From ZC4RG30 sp963726085 (GTDB lineage Bacteria; Pseudomonadota; Gammaproteobacteria; Steroidobacterales; Steroidobacteraceae), in assembly GCA_963726085.1 (NCBI GenBank), contig CAVSAR010000004.1, positions 248,001 through 312,000 on the forward strand: DNA of 64,000 nt, given 5' to 3'. Shown piece after piece: positions 56,880-64,000 of this stretch. The notes under the pieces were generated by a model. It did not search any database. It was not told where the DNA came from and saw only the letters and a program-made list of their open reading frames with translations. The translations under genes were made by a program, and so were the position numbers. Position 1 is the first letter of the stretch. Each line of letters opens with the position of its first letter.

Positions 56880-57616
56880 TTTGATCCCTTCTTCATGTAG
56901 CGCGTCCGCTCGCGCGCCGGAAACTTCTCGATCGCATAACGCAGCGCGGTACGCGGCATGTGGGCCGCATGAGCGTCCAGAAATCCGCGCTCCACCTGAG
57001 GATCGCGATTGCCGATCTCGCGCAACATCCAGCCCACGGCCTTGTGGATCAGGTCCTCGCGATCCGCGATCAGCAGTCGTGCGATGCGCAGCGCGTCGTC
57101 ATGGTCGCGCTGCCGGATATAGCACAACGTGGTGAGCATGGCGATGCGCCGCTCCCACAGGCTGCGCGACCGCGCGAGCCGGTCCAGCAGGCTGCGATCG
57201 ATATCCTGCAGATGCGGTCCCAGTATCAGGTGCGCGGAGCTGTCGACCAGGTCCCAGTTGTTGATGTGTCGTCGCCTGGCAAGGTACAGCTTAGCGATGC
57301 GCGTGCGAGCTGGCTGGTCGCCAAGTGTGTACTGCCGGACCAGCAACATCAGCGCAAACAGCCGTTCCTCGTGCCATGCGGATTCAAGCAGCGCGGTCAC
57401 GGTTGGCAGTGGCGTGTCCTGCAATCCGCGTACCAGATGACGCAGCTGCGGCACGCGTACCCCGAGGAACCGGTCGCCGGCCCCATACTGGCCAGGGCCG
57501 GTCTTGAAGAAACGCTGCGACGAACGCGCGACATCCGGATCGGCAAGCTCGCGAAGTGTCCCGTGGATGGAAGAATACGAAGCAGCTGGCGGGCCTGACT
57601 TGCGGCGCGGACTCAT
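56876..57616 (-). CDS. DNA alkylation repair protein, AlkD-like HEAT repeat glycosylase
   Basis: A 246-aa all-helical protein: SSQRFFKTGPGQYGAGDRFLGVRVPQLR, SAWHEERLFALMLLVRQY, NNWDLVDSSAHLILG, LWERRIAMLTTLCYIRQ and VGWMLREIGNRDP. This is the AlkD/COG4912 pattern that removes bulky alkylated bases without base flipping. The ATG at 57616 was chosen because the long upstream extension is antisense to another gene. It is coupled to the P460 gene. Confidence 0.93.
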   Translation of the reverse strand: MSPRRKSGPPAASYSSIHGTLRELADPDVARSSQRFFKTGPGQYGAGDRFLGVRVPQLRHLVRGLQDTPLPTVTALLESAWHEERLFALMLLVRQYTLGDQPARTRIAKLYLARRRHINNWDLVDSSAHLILGPHLQDIDRSLLDRLARSRSLWERRIAMLTTLCYIRQRDHDDALRIARLLIADREDLIHKAVGWMLREIGNRDPQVERGFLDAHAAHMPRTALRYAIEKFPARERTRYMKKGSK

Positions 57617-57706
57617 GCGGTAATCATAATGGCTTCGCGCTGGCCGCTTGCGTGGGGCACGTACCGGGCAGATACTCGGCGCACAATCAAACCTAGGGAG
57701 GGGACC

Positions 57707-57958
57707 ATGCTCGTTGCAATTCTGGAAACCATCGTCATTGGCGCCATCATCGGCTGGCTGGCTGGCCTGCTCGTCAAGGGACGCGGCTTTGGGCTGGGCG
57801 GTGACATCGTTATCGGCATCATCGGCTCTGTGCTGGGTGGCTGGCTGCTGCCAAGACTCACGCCGGCGCTGGGTTCGGGTCTGGTAGGAGTCATCGTCAC
57901 CGGCGTCATCGGCGCGGTCATCCTCCTGGTCATCGTGAAAGTGCTCAAACGCGCCTGA
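57707..57958 (+). CDS. GlsB/YeaQ/YmgE family membrane protein
   Basis: An 83-aa protein with three Gly-rich helices, IIGWLAGLLVKGRGFGLGGDIVIGIIG, GGWLLP, and a last VIVTGVIGAVILLVIV. These transglycosylase-associated proteins sit in the inner membrane and are stress-related. The start is preceded by AGGGAGGGG. The next gene follows after 4 bp. Confidence 0.93.
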   Translation: MLVAILETIVIGAIIGWLAGLLVKGRGFGLGGDIVIGIIGSVLGGWLLPRLTPALGSGLVGVIVTGVIGAVILLVIVKVLKRA

Positions 57959-57962
57959 TTGC

Positions 57963-58391
57963 GTGACTGGCGGAGAGGTCGCCGCGTTCATTGCCGAATT
58001 CGAGGCTTGCCGCCTCTCGAAGCAGCAATGGACGCATCAGGCGCACCTGATCGCCGGTTACTGGTATCTGCGGCAAGAGGAGCCAGCCGCAGCGCTGGAT
58101 GTGGTCCGCCGCAACATCCGGCGGCACAACGAGTCCGTGGGCACTGCCAACACGGACGCGGGCGGCTATCACGAGACCATCACACGCCTGTATCTGTGGG
58201 CCATCGGCCGGCACATCCGCACGCACCAGGATCAGTCATTCGCGGCGTCCCTGCAGGCATTACTGGACTCCGAGCTGGGCAGCAGTGCGTGGCCCCTGAC
58301 GTATTACTCGCGTGAACGGCTATTCTCGGTGGCGGCGCGCCGTGGCTGGGTGGAACCGGACCTGAAACCCCTGGAGCAAACACAGACGTGA
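57963..58391 (+). CDS. Conserved protein of unknown function
   Basis: A 142-aa, GTG-started soluble protein with KQQWTHQAHLIAGYWYL, DVVRRNIRRHNESVGTANTDAGGYHETITRLYLWAI and a tail LTYYSRERLFSVAARRGWVEPD. The H-Q-A-H and G-Y-H-E-T patterns recur in a widespread uncharacterised family and could bind a metal. Its stop overlaps the next start (GTGA). Confidence 0.75.
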   Translation: MTGGEVAAFIAEFEACRLSKQQWTHQAHLIAGYWYLRQEEPAAALDVVRRNIRRHNESVGTANTDAGGYHETITRLYLWAIGRHIRTHQDQSFAASLQALLDSELGSSAWPLTYYSRERLFSVAARRGWVEPDLKPLEQTQT

Positions 58392-58759
58392 GCGGATGGT
58401 TCTTTGAGTTCGAGCATCGCAGCCAGCCGGTGCTCAAGCCACGCCTGTTCCTGCTGCGCCTGTTGTACAGCACTTGCATCGGGCTGTTGCTGATCGCCAT
58501 TTCTCTGGTGGCCGGAATGACCGGCTATCACGCGCTTGAACACATGAACTGGCTGGATTCGTTCCTCGACGCATCGATGCTGCTTGGAGGAATGGGGCCA
58601 GTCCATACACCGGTGACCACCGGGGGCAAACTGTTCGCCGGGCTCTATGCCCTGTATTGCGGGTTGGCGGTGATCGCAGTGGCCGGAGTGATGCTCGCAC
58701 CGGTGGTGCATCGGCTGCTGCACAAGCTACATGTGGAGACGGGCAAGCAAAAAGACTGA
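58388..58759 (+). CDS. Two-helix membrane protein of unknown function
   Basis: A 123-aa protein: amphipathic start GWFFEFEHRSQ, helix LLYSTCIGLLLIAISLVAGMTGY, a loop with LLGGMGPVHTPVT, and helix LFAGLYALYCGLAVIAVAGVML. The layout recalls a truncated ion-channel subunit with a pore-like loop, but the TVGYG filter is missing, so no function is assigned. Confidence 0.7.
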   Translation: MSGWFFEFEHRSQPVLKPRLFLLRLLYSTCIGLLLIAISLVAGMTGYHALEHMNWLDSFLDASMLLGGMGPVHTPVTTGGKLFAGLYALYCGLAVIAVAGVMLAPVVHRLLHKLHVETGKQKD

Positions 58760-58813
58760 CGCGGCGCTGAATGGTGGAACTTGAGTTGCGGCGCGGGTTC
58801 CTACTGATGCCGC

Positions 58814-59470
58814 ATGCGTGCATTCACAAGAAGCCACTGGGTGCGCATAACTGCCCTGGCATTGGCCGGCGCAGTCAACCTGCTGTTCCTGTCGCTGTGG
58901 CTTGTCAGTCGCGTGCATGTCCCAGCCGCTGCGGTGGCCACGGCGATGATCTGGATCACCGTGCCCCTGCCGCCGCAGACCACCGTCAAGCCACGGCTGG
59001 AGCCCAAATCACGCGCGCCAGGGATCGAGCGCCGGCCGGCGGCTGCCATTGATTCGCCGGCGCCGCGGCCCAGCACGGCTATTACCGTACCGCCCGACTG
59101 GTATGCAGAAGGCGTTCGGTCCGCTCACGCGTTCAAGGATGACAACCAAGAGAAGCCAAATCCGCTGGATTCGAAACCGCAGGTGCTGGTGTTGCCCGAC
59201 ACATCAAACCTACCCCACAAGGCAGGCGACACCGAGCACTTCGAGGGCGGAGAGGTAATCACGTGGATCAACGAGCGCTGCTATTACACCCAGCTACCAT
59301 CGGCAGTCTATTTTGGTGGCACGTCCCAGAGGGTGTGCAAGAAGCGCAGCATGAACGAGCGGCACAGTGAATCCCTGGCCGCCGAACTTGAGCAGACCGT
59401 TACCCCGGTTTACCTGCGCAAGTCCCTACCCCCTGCGCTCGGGTCCGACGCTGAAACATCGCGCCATTAG
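58814..59470 (+). CDS. Membrane-anchored proline-rich TonB-like protein
   Basis: A 218-aa protein: short N-terminus, one helix (ALALAGAVNLLFLSLWLV), a Pro-rich stretch (residues about 45-95), and a C-terminal part with cysteines in NERCYYTQLP and QRVCKKRSMNERHSE. It has the same layout as the protein at 50697-51347 (helix, Pro-rich, cysteine-pair domain), with low residue similarity. No TonB motif was found. Function is unknown. Confidence 0.65.
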   Translation: MRAFTRSHWVRITALALAGAVNLLFLSLWLVSRVHVPAAAVATAMIWITVPLPPQTTVKPRLEPKSRAPGIERRPAAAIDSPAPRPSTAITVPPDWYAEGVRSAHAFKDDNQEKPNPLDSKPQVLVLPDTSNLPHKAGDTEHFEGGEVITWINERCYYTQLPSAVYFGGTSQRVCKKRSMNERHSESLAAELEQTVTPVYLRKSLPPALGSDAETSRH

Positions 59471-59665
59471 AACGGCGCCAGCAGAGCGGATGCGCCGATG
59501 CAGGCGCAAGCCAAGCAGTACTGCCAACAAGGTGGCATTGAGGGGCGTGATCGACACCGGCAGTTGCGGCTCCAGCGCGCTGGCCGCGTGACCGGTCAGT
59601 GCGACCAGCCAGTCCAACGGGCCGACGGCCATTGCCGAGACGCGGGCCACGACGATAGCGATCAC
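59426..59665 (-). CDS. Possible small membrane protein or gene remnant
   Basis: Reading the minus strand gives a hydrophobic 79-aa frame with LDWLVALTGHAASALEPQLP and ITPLNATLLAVLLGLRLHRR, G/C-rich at third positions. It overlaps the 3' end of the preceding gene by 45 bp. The sequence just upstream (about 59665-59756) also looks partly coding in another frame. No family was recognised; it may be noise. The rest of 59471-59918 holds only the promoter listed next. Confidence 0.3.
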   Translation of the reverse strand: MIAIVVARVSAMAVGPLDWLVALTGHAASALEPQLPVSITPLNATLLAVLLGLRLHRRIRSAGAVLMARCFSVGPERRG

Positions 59666-59821
59666 TGTCCAGCTCTAGGCGCTGTGCCACCGGGCGCGGC
59701 GCTGCGCACGATCCAGCCCCGCTGCAGCCGCGCCAGAAACTCAGAGCACCCGGCACCAGCGCTCGCTACGGCCACATGTCCCTTTAGAGTCTCTTTCGGA
59801 CATAAGCGAGCACATATACCC

Positions 59822-59876
59822 GATAGTGCCCTATCAGACGCCGTTGATTGACTCTATTGTTACCTATACGTACTAT
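59822..59876 (+). promoter_or_regulatory. Sigma70 promoter and small palindrome before the HTH gene
   Basis: TTGACT (59848-59853) and TACTAT (59871-59876) are separated by exactly 17 nt, about 43 nt before the ATG. This is a strong AT-rich promoter in an otherwise GC-rich region. GATAG-TGCC-CTATC (59822-59835), a perfect inverted repeat, lies just upstream and may be the regulator's own operator. Confidence 0.6.
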
Positions 59877-59918
59877 CATCCACCAGGTAGATACATTTAA
59901 GGACTAATAGAAGCATTT

Positions 59919-60359
59919 ATGACAGACACCCCTCCCAACACCTTGCTTTCGGTGGACCAGGTCGCCGGCCAGCTGGGCATGCATGTTCGTACGGTGCGCC
60001 GCTACGTCAGGGAAGGGCGGCTCAAGGCCGTGCGCATCGGCAAGCAGTACCGGATCGCTGCGGCGGATCTGACTCAGCTGACGGGTCAGCCCACGCCCAC
60101 GCCCGCGCCCCCGGTTTCGCGGCAACGCCACGTCGAGGCTTCCACAGTGGTGCAGATCGACGCCATCTCGCCGGAAGCGGTGATGCGAGTCGTAAATGGC
60201 GTGGGTGGGGCCATCAAGGGGCGGGACCGCAATACCGATACGCCCCTGCGCCTCGATACCGTGTACGACGAGGTCCGGGCCAGGTTGAAAATCATCATTA
60301 CCGGGAGTCTTGGCAGCACCACTGCCCTGTTGCAGCTGGTGGCGCTGTACACCCGGTAG
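59919..60359 (+). CDS. Excisionase/MerR-type helix-turn-helix regulator
   Basis: A 146-aa protein. Residues 9-60 form an HTH_17-type winged helix: LLSVDQVAGQLGMHVRTVRRYVREGRLKAVRIGKQYRI. A Pro/Thr linker leads to a C-terminal alpha/beta domain, with PEAVMRVVNGVGGAIKGRD and RLKIIITGSLGSTTALLQLV, perhaps a ligand or dimer domain. No integrase or phage gene is nearby, so it is more likely a regulator than an excisionase. It precedes the DUF481 gene by 34 bp. Confidence 0.8.
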   Translation: MTDTPPNTLLSVDQVAGQLGMHVRTVRRYVREGRLKAVRIGKQYRIAAADLTQLTGQPTPTPAPPVSRQRHVEASTVVQIDAISPEAVMRVVNGVGGAIKGRDRNTDTPLRLDTVYDEVRARLKIIITGSLGSTTALLQLVALYTR

Positions 60360-60393
60360 CCGCCAGCACGCCATGGGGTAAGCTACCGGCCCC

Positions 60394-61527
60394 ATGTCTG
60401 GCATGAAGCCTGCTCTGATTTTTGCTGCGCTAGCGTGCGCGATGGTTGCGGACTGCTCCGTGGCGCTGGCTGCCGAAGCCGCGCCTGCTGCTTCACCCCC
60501 CCCGATGACCGGCAACGACCTGCCGGACCTCAGCTGGCTGCCTCCGGAAGACGGATTTGACTGGATCCAGCTCAAATCCGGGGAATGGCTCAAAGGCGTG
60601 TTCAAGGGCATGCAGGAGCGCACGCTGGATTTCGACAGCTCTGAACTGGATAGGCTGACTTTCGAATGGGAAAAGATCCGTCAGGTGCGCACGGCCGGTG
60701 TTGTGGCAATCCGTCTGGTAGACGGGCAGATCTTCACTGGCCGCGTCCTGACCACGCCCACCGAGGTGCGAACCCTGGACTCGTCCGGCCGCACCTGGCC
60801 GCGCGCCCAGGTGGCCAGTCTGACGCGGACAGGAAAGAGTGAGCGCTCCTACTGGTCGGGCGATATCAACGTAGGCCTCACGCTACGCGGCGGCACCGTC
60901 GAGGAAACAGACTTCAACAGCGACATGCACCTGCAGCGCCGCACGGCACGTACCCGCCTGTCACTGGATTACACCGCCAACTACAGCAAGGCCAGGGATG
61001 TAATCAACGATAATAACTGGCGCTTCACCACGCGGTTCGACAAGTTCATCACTGACCGGTTCTACGTCGTGTTGCCGGGCGCCGAGTACTTCTCCGATCC
61101 CATCCAGAACATCGGCGACCGGACGACGCTGGGGGTCGGGGTTGCCTATGATCTGGCGCAGAATGCAAAGGTCAAATGGACCGTCACCGGTGGTCCGGCA
61201 TATCAGTGGCTGCGATACACGTCCGTGCAGGTCGACGAGCCGGACCATCGAGAGGGAACGGCCCTTGGTATCAGCTCACGCCTTGAATGGGACATCACCA
61301 AGGACATCGAGTGGACCACCGAATACAAGGGGCAGTTCGCCGGCAAGAGCGCCGGCAATACCACGCACCACTTTTCCACCAAGCTGTCCGTGGACATTAC
61401 CAAGCGGCTTGACGTTAACGTGTCAATGATTTGGGATCGCACGGTGGATTTCCCGCTGACCGGTGCCGGCACCGAGCCGCCGTCGGACGACTATCGCATG
61501 GTATTGGGGTTGGCCTTCGAGTTCTAA
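60394..61527 (+). CDS. DUF481 outer-membrane protein with N-terminal periplasmic domain
   Basis: A 377-aa protein: Sec signal (ALACAMVADCSVALA), an N-terminal region of about 120 aa (DWIQLKSGEWLKGVFKGMQE, FEWEKIRQVRTAG), then a DUF481 barrel (YWSGDINVGLTLRGG, DKFITDRFYVVLPGAEYF, WTTEYKGQF, final LGLAFEF). The carboxy-terminal Phe is typical for BAM-inserted barrels. The N-terminal domain is an SH3-like small beta unit by appearance. It is larger than the 249-aa relative at 49235. Confidence 0.88.
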   Translation: MSGMKPALIFAALACAMVADCSVALAAEAAPAASPPPMTGNDLPDLSWLPPEDGFDWIQLKSGEWLKGVFKGMQERTLDFDSSELDRLTFEWEKIRQVRTAGVVAIRLVDGQIFTGRVLTTPTEVRTLDSSGRTWPRAQVASLTRTGKSERSYWSGDINVGLTLRGGTVEETDFNSDMHLQRRTARTRLSLDYTANYSKARDVINDNNWRFTTRFDKFITDRFYVVLPGAEYFSDPIQNIGDRTTLGVGVAYDLAQNAKVKWTVTGGPAYQWLRYTSVQVDEPDHREGTALGISSRLEWDITKDIEWTTEYKGQFAGKSAGNTTHHFSTKLSVDITKRLDVNVSMIWDRTVDFPLTGAGTEPPSDDYRMVLGLAFEF

Positions 61528-61552
61528 CAACAACAAGTTCGGGGGAGGGGAA

Positions 61553-62638
61553 ATGGAACAACAGGTCGCCGCGGAAACGCGGGAATTGCCACTGCAATTT
61601 CGCGCCACTGGCGCGGAGTACTTCCGGATCTGGATCGTCAACCTGCTGCTGACCATCATCACGCTGGGCATCTATTCGGCCTGGGCCAAGGTGCGGCGGC
61701 TGCGCTACTTCTACGGCAGCACATCGCTGGACGGCACCAGCTTCGAATACCACGGCCGGCCCATTGCCATTCTCAAGGGGCGATTGCTGGCCGTTAGCGC
61801 GTATGCGGTATTCGCCCTGGGGGGCAGGCTCTCACCGTTAATATCACTGTGCCTGTTGCCGCTGTTTGTGTTCGGCGTCCCCTGGGTCATCATGAAGGCG
61901 CGCCTGTTCCAGCTGCGCATGAGCTCCTGGCGCGGATTGCGCTTCAACTTCCACGGCGACTACATGGGCGCACTGGGTGCGTTCATCGGCTGGATGCTGC
62001 TGGCCATGCTGACGCTGTGGATTCTCTGGCCCGTGGCGTTGTGGAAGCAGACCCGCTACCTGCTTGCCAATGGGGCGTATGGCACCGAGCGGTTCCAGTT
62101 CCACGCCACCAAGGGGCAGTTCTACCGCTTCTGCCTGGTGGCGCTGGCCATCATGGTCGCCGCGGGCGTCGTGGCGGCGATCTGCCTCGGCGCGTTGTTT
62201 GCGCGGCATCCGGAGTTGCAGCACCTGACGCCGAACCGCGCACAGCCGCCGTCGGTGGCGACAGTGGCGATAATGCTAAAAACCGTCGGTGTGGCCTACC
62301 TGATTGCCGGCCCCCTGATATTGCTGGCCGTGTCCTGGCTGCAGGCCAGGTTGATGGATGTGTCCATCGGCGGGCTGACGCTGGGACCGCATCGCCTGTA
62401 TGCGCGGCTGCGCACCTGGCCACTGTTCTGGATTTACCTGACCAACCTACTGGCCATGTTCTGCACGCTGGGCCTGTTCTATCCGTGGGCCAAGGTCCGT
62501 ATGCTGCGGTACCAGATGTCGAATATCGGGGTGATCGCCAGTGGCAGCCTAGACCAGTTTGTGGCCGACCCGAACATCCAGGCCAGCGCGGTGGGTGAGG
62601 GATTGCACGACGTATTCGATATCGACTTCGGGTTCTGA
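61553..62638 (+). CDS. YjgN/DUF898 family membrane protein
   Basis: A 361-aa protein. The ATG at 61553 has a strong GGGGGAGGGG site and starts MEQQVAAETRELPLQFRATG. The sequence LLTIITLGIYSAWAKVRRLRYFYGST, characteristic of YjgN, occurs once, and a related form (FCTLGLFYPWAKVRMLRYQM) near the end, showing an internal duplication. About six helices are visible. Function is unknown. Its stop shares a base with the peptidase start. Confidence 0.9.
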   Translation: MEQQVAAETRELPLQFRATGAEYFRIWIVNLLLTIITLGIYSAWAKVRRLRYFYGSTSLDGTSFEYHGRPIAILKGRLLAVSAYAVFALGGRLSPLISLCLLPLFVFGVPWVIMKARLFQLRMSSWRGLRFNFHGDYMGALGAFIGWMLLAMLTLWILWPVALWKQTRYLLANGAYGTERFQFHATKGQFYRFCLVALAIMVAAGVVAAICLGALFARHPELQHLTPNRAQPPSVATVAIMLKTVGVAYLIAGPLILLAVSWLQARLMDVSIGGLTLGPHRLYARLRTWPLFWIYLTNLLAMFCTLGLFYPWAKVRMLRYQMSNIGVIASGSLDQFVADPNIQASAVGEGLHDVFDIDFGF

Positions 62639-63645
62639 TGATCCAGGGCTGGTACTTCGATTCACGCAGCTCGGCGGCCGGCGCGGCCCAGCTGCAAGCC
62701 GGCGCAGACGGATCGATTTACCTGCAGGCGAACGGCCGGCAGCAGGTGTTCAGCCTGGAGCAGCTGCAGATATCGGACCGAATAGGCAGCGTTCCGCGGC
62801 GCATCCGTTTTCCGGATGCATCGGAATTCGAGACCGGTGACAACGATGCGGTTGACCTGCTGCTGGGCGCCGCCGGGCCGCGCCAGACGTGGGTGCACCG
62901 GCTGGAGCGCAATTGGGGCATTGCCGTCGCGGCCTTGGGCATGGTGGTCGCGGTCTGTTTCCTGTTCCTGCGCTTCGGATTGCCGGTGGCCGCCGGCTGG
63001 GTGGCCACTGTCCTGCCGTCCTCCACCGACCGGATCATTGGCCAGCACGGCCTGCAGATCCTGGATCACGGTGTCTTCAAACCCAGCAAGCTCGACGCGC
63101 AGCGCCAGGCCAACCTGCAGAACCTGTTCTCGCGCATGACCGCGACGCTGCACGACGGGCACGACTATCGCCTGGAGCTGCGTGATTCCCCCGCGCTGGG
63201 GCCCAACGCCATTGCGCTGCCGGCGGGCATCGTCGTGATGACCGACCAGCTGGCGAGGCTGGCGGCCAACGACGAGGAACTGATGGCGGTGCTGGCCCAC
63301 GAGATCGGCCACGTGCGCGGCCGGCATGCGCTGCGCCAGATGATCGAGGGCGTGGGCGTCTCGGCCATTGCCGTGGTGGTGCTCGGAGACATGAGTTCGA
63401 TCACCGCGCTGGCAGGGGCGGCCCCGGTGTTGCTGTACACGCGCAATTCGCGGCAATTGGAGAGCGAGGCGGATGCGTTTTCGCGGCAATGGCTGCGCGA
63501 CAACCACGTTCCGCAACAACGCTTCGATGACATACTGTGCCGCATGGTCGACAATGCCAGCCACAAGGACGCGCCATTGCCGCCGTTCCTTGCAACGCAC
63601 CCGGCGATTCATGATCGCGCGCACTGCGCGCAAGGGGCTAAATAA
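62638..63645 (+). CDS. M48 family metallopeptidase
   Basis: A 335-aa membrane-linked zinc peptidase. A cytoplasmic N-terminal beta domain of about 80 aa starts MIQGWYFDSRSS. A helix (GIAVAALGMVVAVCFLFLRFG) precedes the peptidase domain with H221-E222-x2-H225 in LAHEIGHVRGRHAL and the third-ligand motif ESEADAFS. M48 peptidases degrade or process membrane and periplasmic proteins. It overlaps the YjgN gene, a frequent partner, and ends just before the glutathione peroxidase gene. Confidence 0.92.
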   Translation: MIQGWYFDSRSSAAGAAQLQAGADGSIYLQANGRQQVFSLEQLQISDRIGSVPRRIRFPDASEFETGDNDAVDLLLGAAGPRQTWVHRLERNWGIAVAALGMVVAVCFLFLRFGLPVAAGWVATVLPSSTDRIIGQHGLQILDHGVFKPSKLDAQRQANLQNLFSRMTATLHDGHDYRLELRDSPALGPNAIALPAGIVVMTDQLARLAANDEELMAVLAHEIGHVRGRHALRQMIEGVGVSAIAVVVLGDMSSITALAGAAPVLLYTRNSRQLESEADAFSRQWLRDNHVPQQRFDDILCRMVDNASHKDAPLPPFLATHPAIHDRAHCAQGAK

Positions 63646-64000
63646 ATGGACATCTATTCGTTTTCGGCGCGCCGCCTCGGCGGCGCGCAAGAGTCACTGG
63701 CGGATTTTCGCGGCCAGGTGCTGCTGGTGGTCAATGTCGCCAGCCAGTGCGGCATGACGCCGCAATACACCGGGCTCGAGGCGCTGTACCGCAAGTACCA
63801 CGACCGCGGCTTCGCCGTGCTGGGGTTTCCCTGCAACCAGTTCGGCGCGCAGGAACCAGGCACGGAGGCGGAGATCCAGTCGTTCTGCAGCACCAGCTAC
63901 GACGTCACGTTCCCGCTGTTCTCCAAGATCGACGTCAATGGCGCCGGTGCGCATCCGCTGTACGCCTGGCTCAAAGGCGAGAAGCCCGGCGTGCTGGGCA
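63646..64000 (+). CDS. Glutathione peroxidase, 3' end outside the window
   Basis: The first 118 codons are present. The sequence has ASQCGMTPQYTGLE with peroxidatic C35 (Cys form, not selenocysteine), VLGFPCNQFGAQEPG with the second cysteine, and FPLFSKIDVNG. Such enzymes reduce peroxides using thioredoxin or glutathione in the cytoplasm. The ATG lies directly after the peptidase TAA, so it probably shares its mRNA. Confidence 0.95.
   Translation, partial: MDIYSFSARRLGGAQESLADFRGQVLLVVNVASQCGMTPQYTGLEALYRKYHDRGFAVLGFPCNQFGAQEPGTEAEIQSFCSTSYDVTFPLFSKIDVNGAGAHPLYAWLKGEKPGVLG

Noticed and set aside
59919..60359. Phage excisionase indicating a prophage
   Set aside because: No integrase, structural gene or attachment repeat was seen nearby; a regulator is the simpler reading.

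Overview
The window reads as GC-rich gammaproteobacterial chromosome. The left part holds the classic origin neighbourhood: mnmE, yidC, yidD, rnpA and rpmH on the minus strand, then dnaA, dnaN, recF and gyrB on the plus strand. Heavy use of GTG/TTG starts, many ATGA/GTGA/TTGA stop-start overlaps, and numerous Tat or Sec exported proteins suggest a Xanthomonadales/Nevskiales/Steroidobacteraceae-like organism. The lineage is inference; no 16S gene is present.

Layout. 1-2.9 kb: start of a sulfate ABC importer operon (cysA with an extra Usp-like C-terminal domain, then cysT) and a membrane protein. 3-13.1 kb: the origin region, with a probable oriC between dnaA and dnaN. 13.2-15.8 kb: a Rieske/flavodoxin fusion convergent with a Tat-exported carotenoid-oxygenase-family protein. 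16-29.5 kb: two circularly permuted ATP-grasp/alpha-E cassettes, one as two separate genes and one as a fusion flanked by two transglutaminases. Between them lies an NHEJ island (ku, ligD) plus a flavin-binding stress protein. Nearly identical 17-bp palindromes stand upstream of both cassettes. 29.6-32 kb: a rare-looking adenylation/carrier/acyltransferase fusion. 32.3-38.5 kb: an exported operon of DUF1592-type c-type cytochrome, DUF1552 Tat protein, ankyrin protein and metallo-beta-lactamase-fold hydrolase. 38.5-45.8 kb: a two-component system with a sigma54 activator, divergent from a HlyD/ATPase/permease exporter that carries a near-consensus -24/-12 promoter. 45.8-59.5 kb: many small exported or accessory genes (three-repeat protein, paralogous NTF2-like proteins, DUF481, SRPBCC, GFA, YkoF-like, DUF3500, DoxX, cytochrome P460, AlkD). 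59.9-64 kb: an HTH regulator, a DUF481 outer-membrane protein, and a YjgN/M48 peptidase/glutathione peroxidase operon.

How the genes fit together. The ATP-grasp/alpha-E/transglutaminase sets belong to a family predicted to make or modify peptides. Here they are doubled, in two architectures, with a common putative operator resembling an NtrC site, which is the best lead for an under-described system. The sigma54 two-component system almost certainly controls the adjacent exporter.

Caution. About twenty apparent single-base insertions or deletions cluster in 16.9-18.4, 25.4-25.9, 42.0-44.9 and 55.6-56.1 kb. The origin genes are clean. Where tested, many fall in short homopolymers and the protein resumes in a neighbouring frame with conserved motifs intact. 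Assembly error is at least as likely as true gene decay, so broken genes are annotated as single loci.
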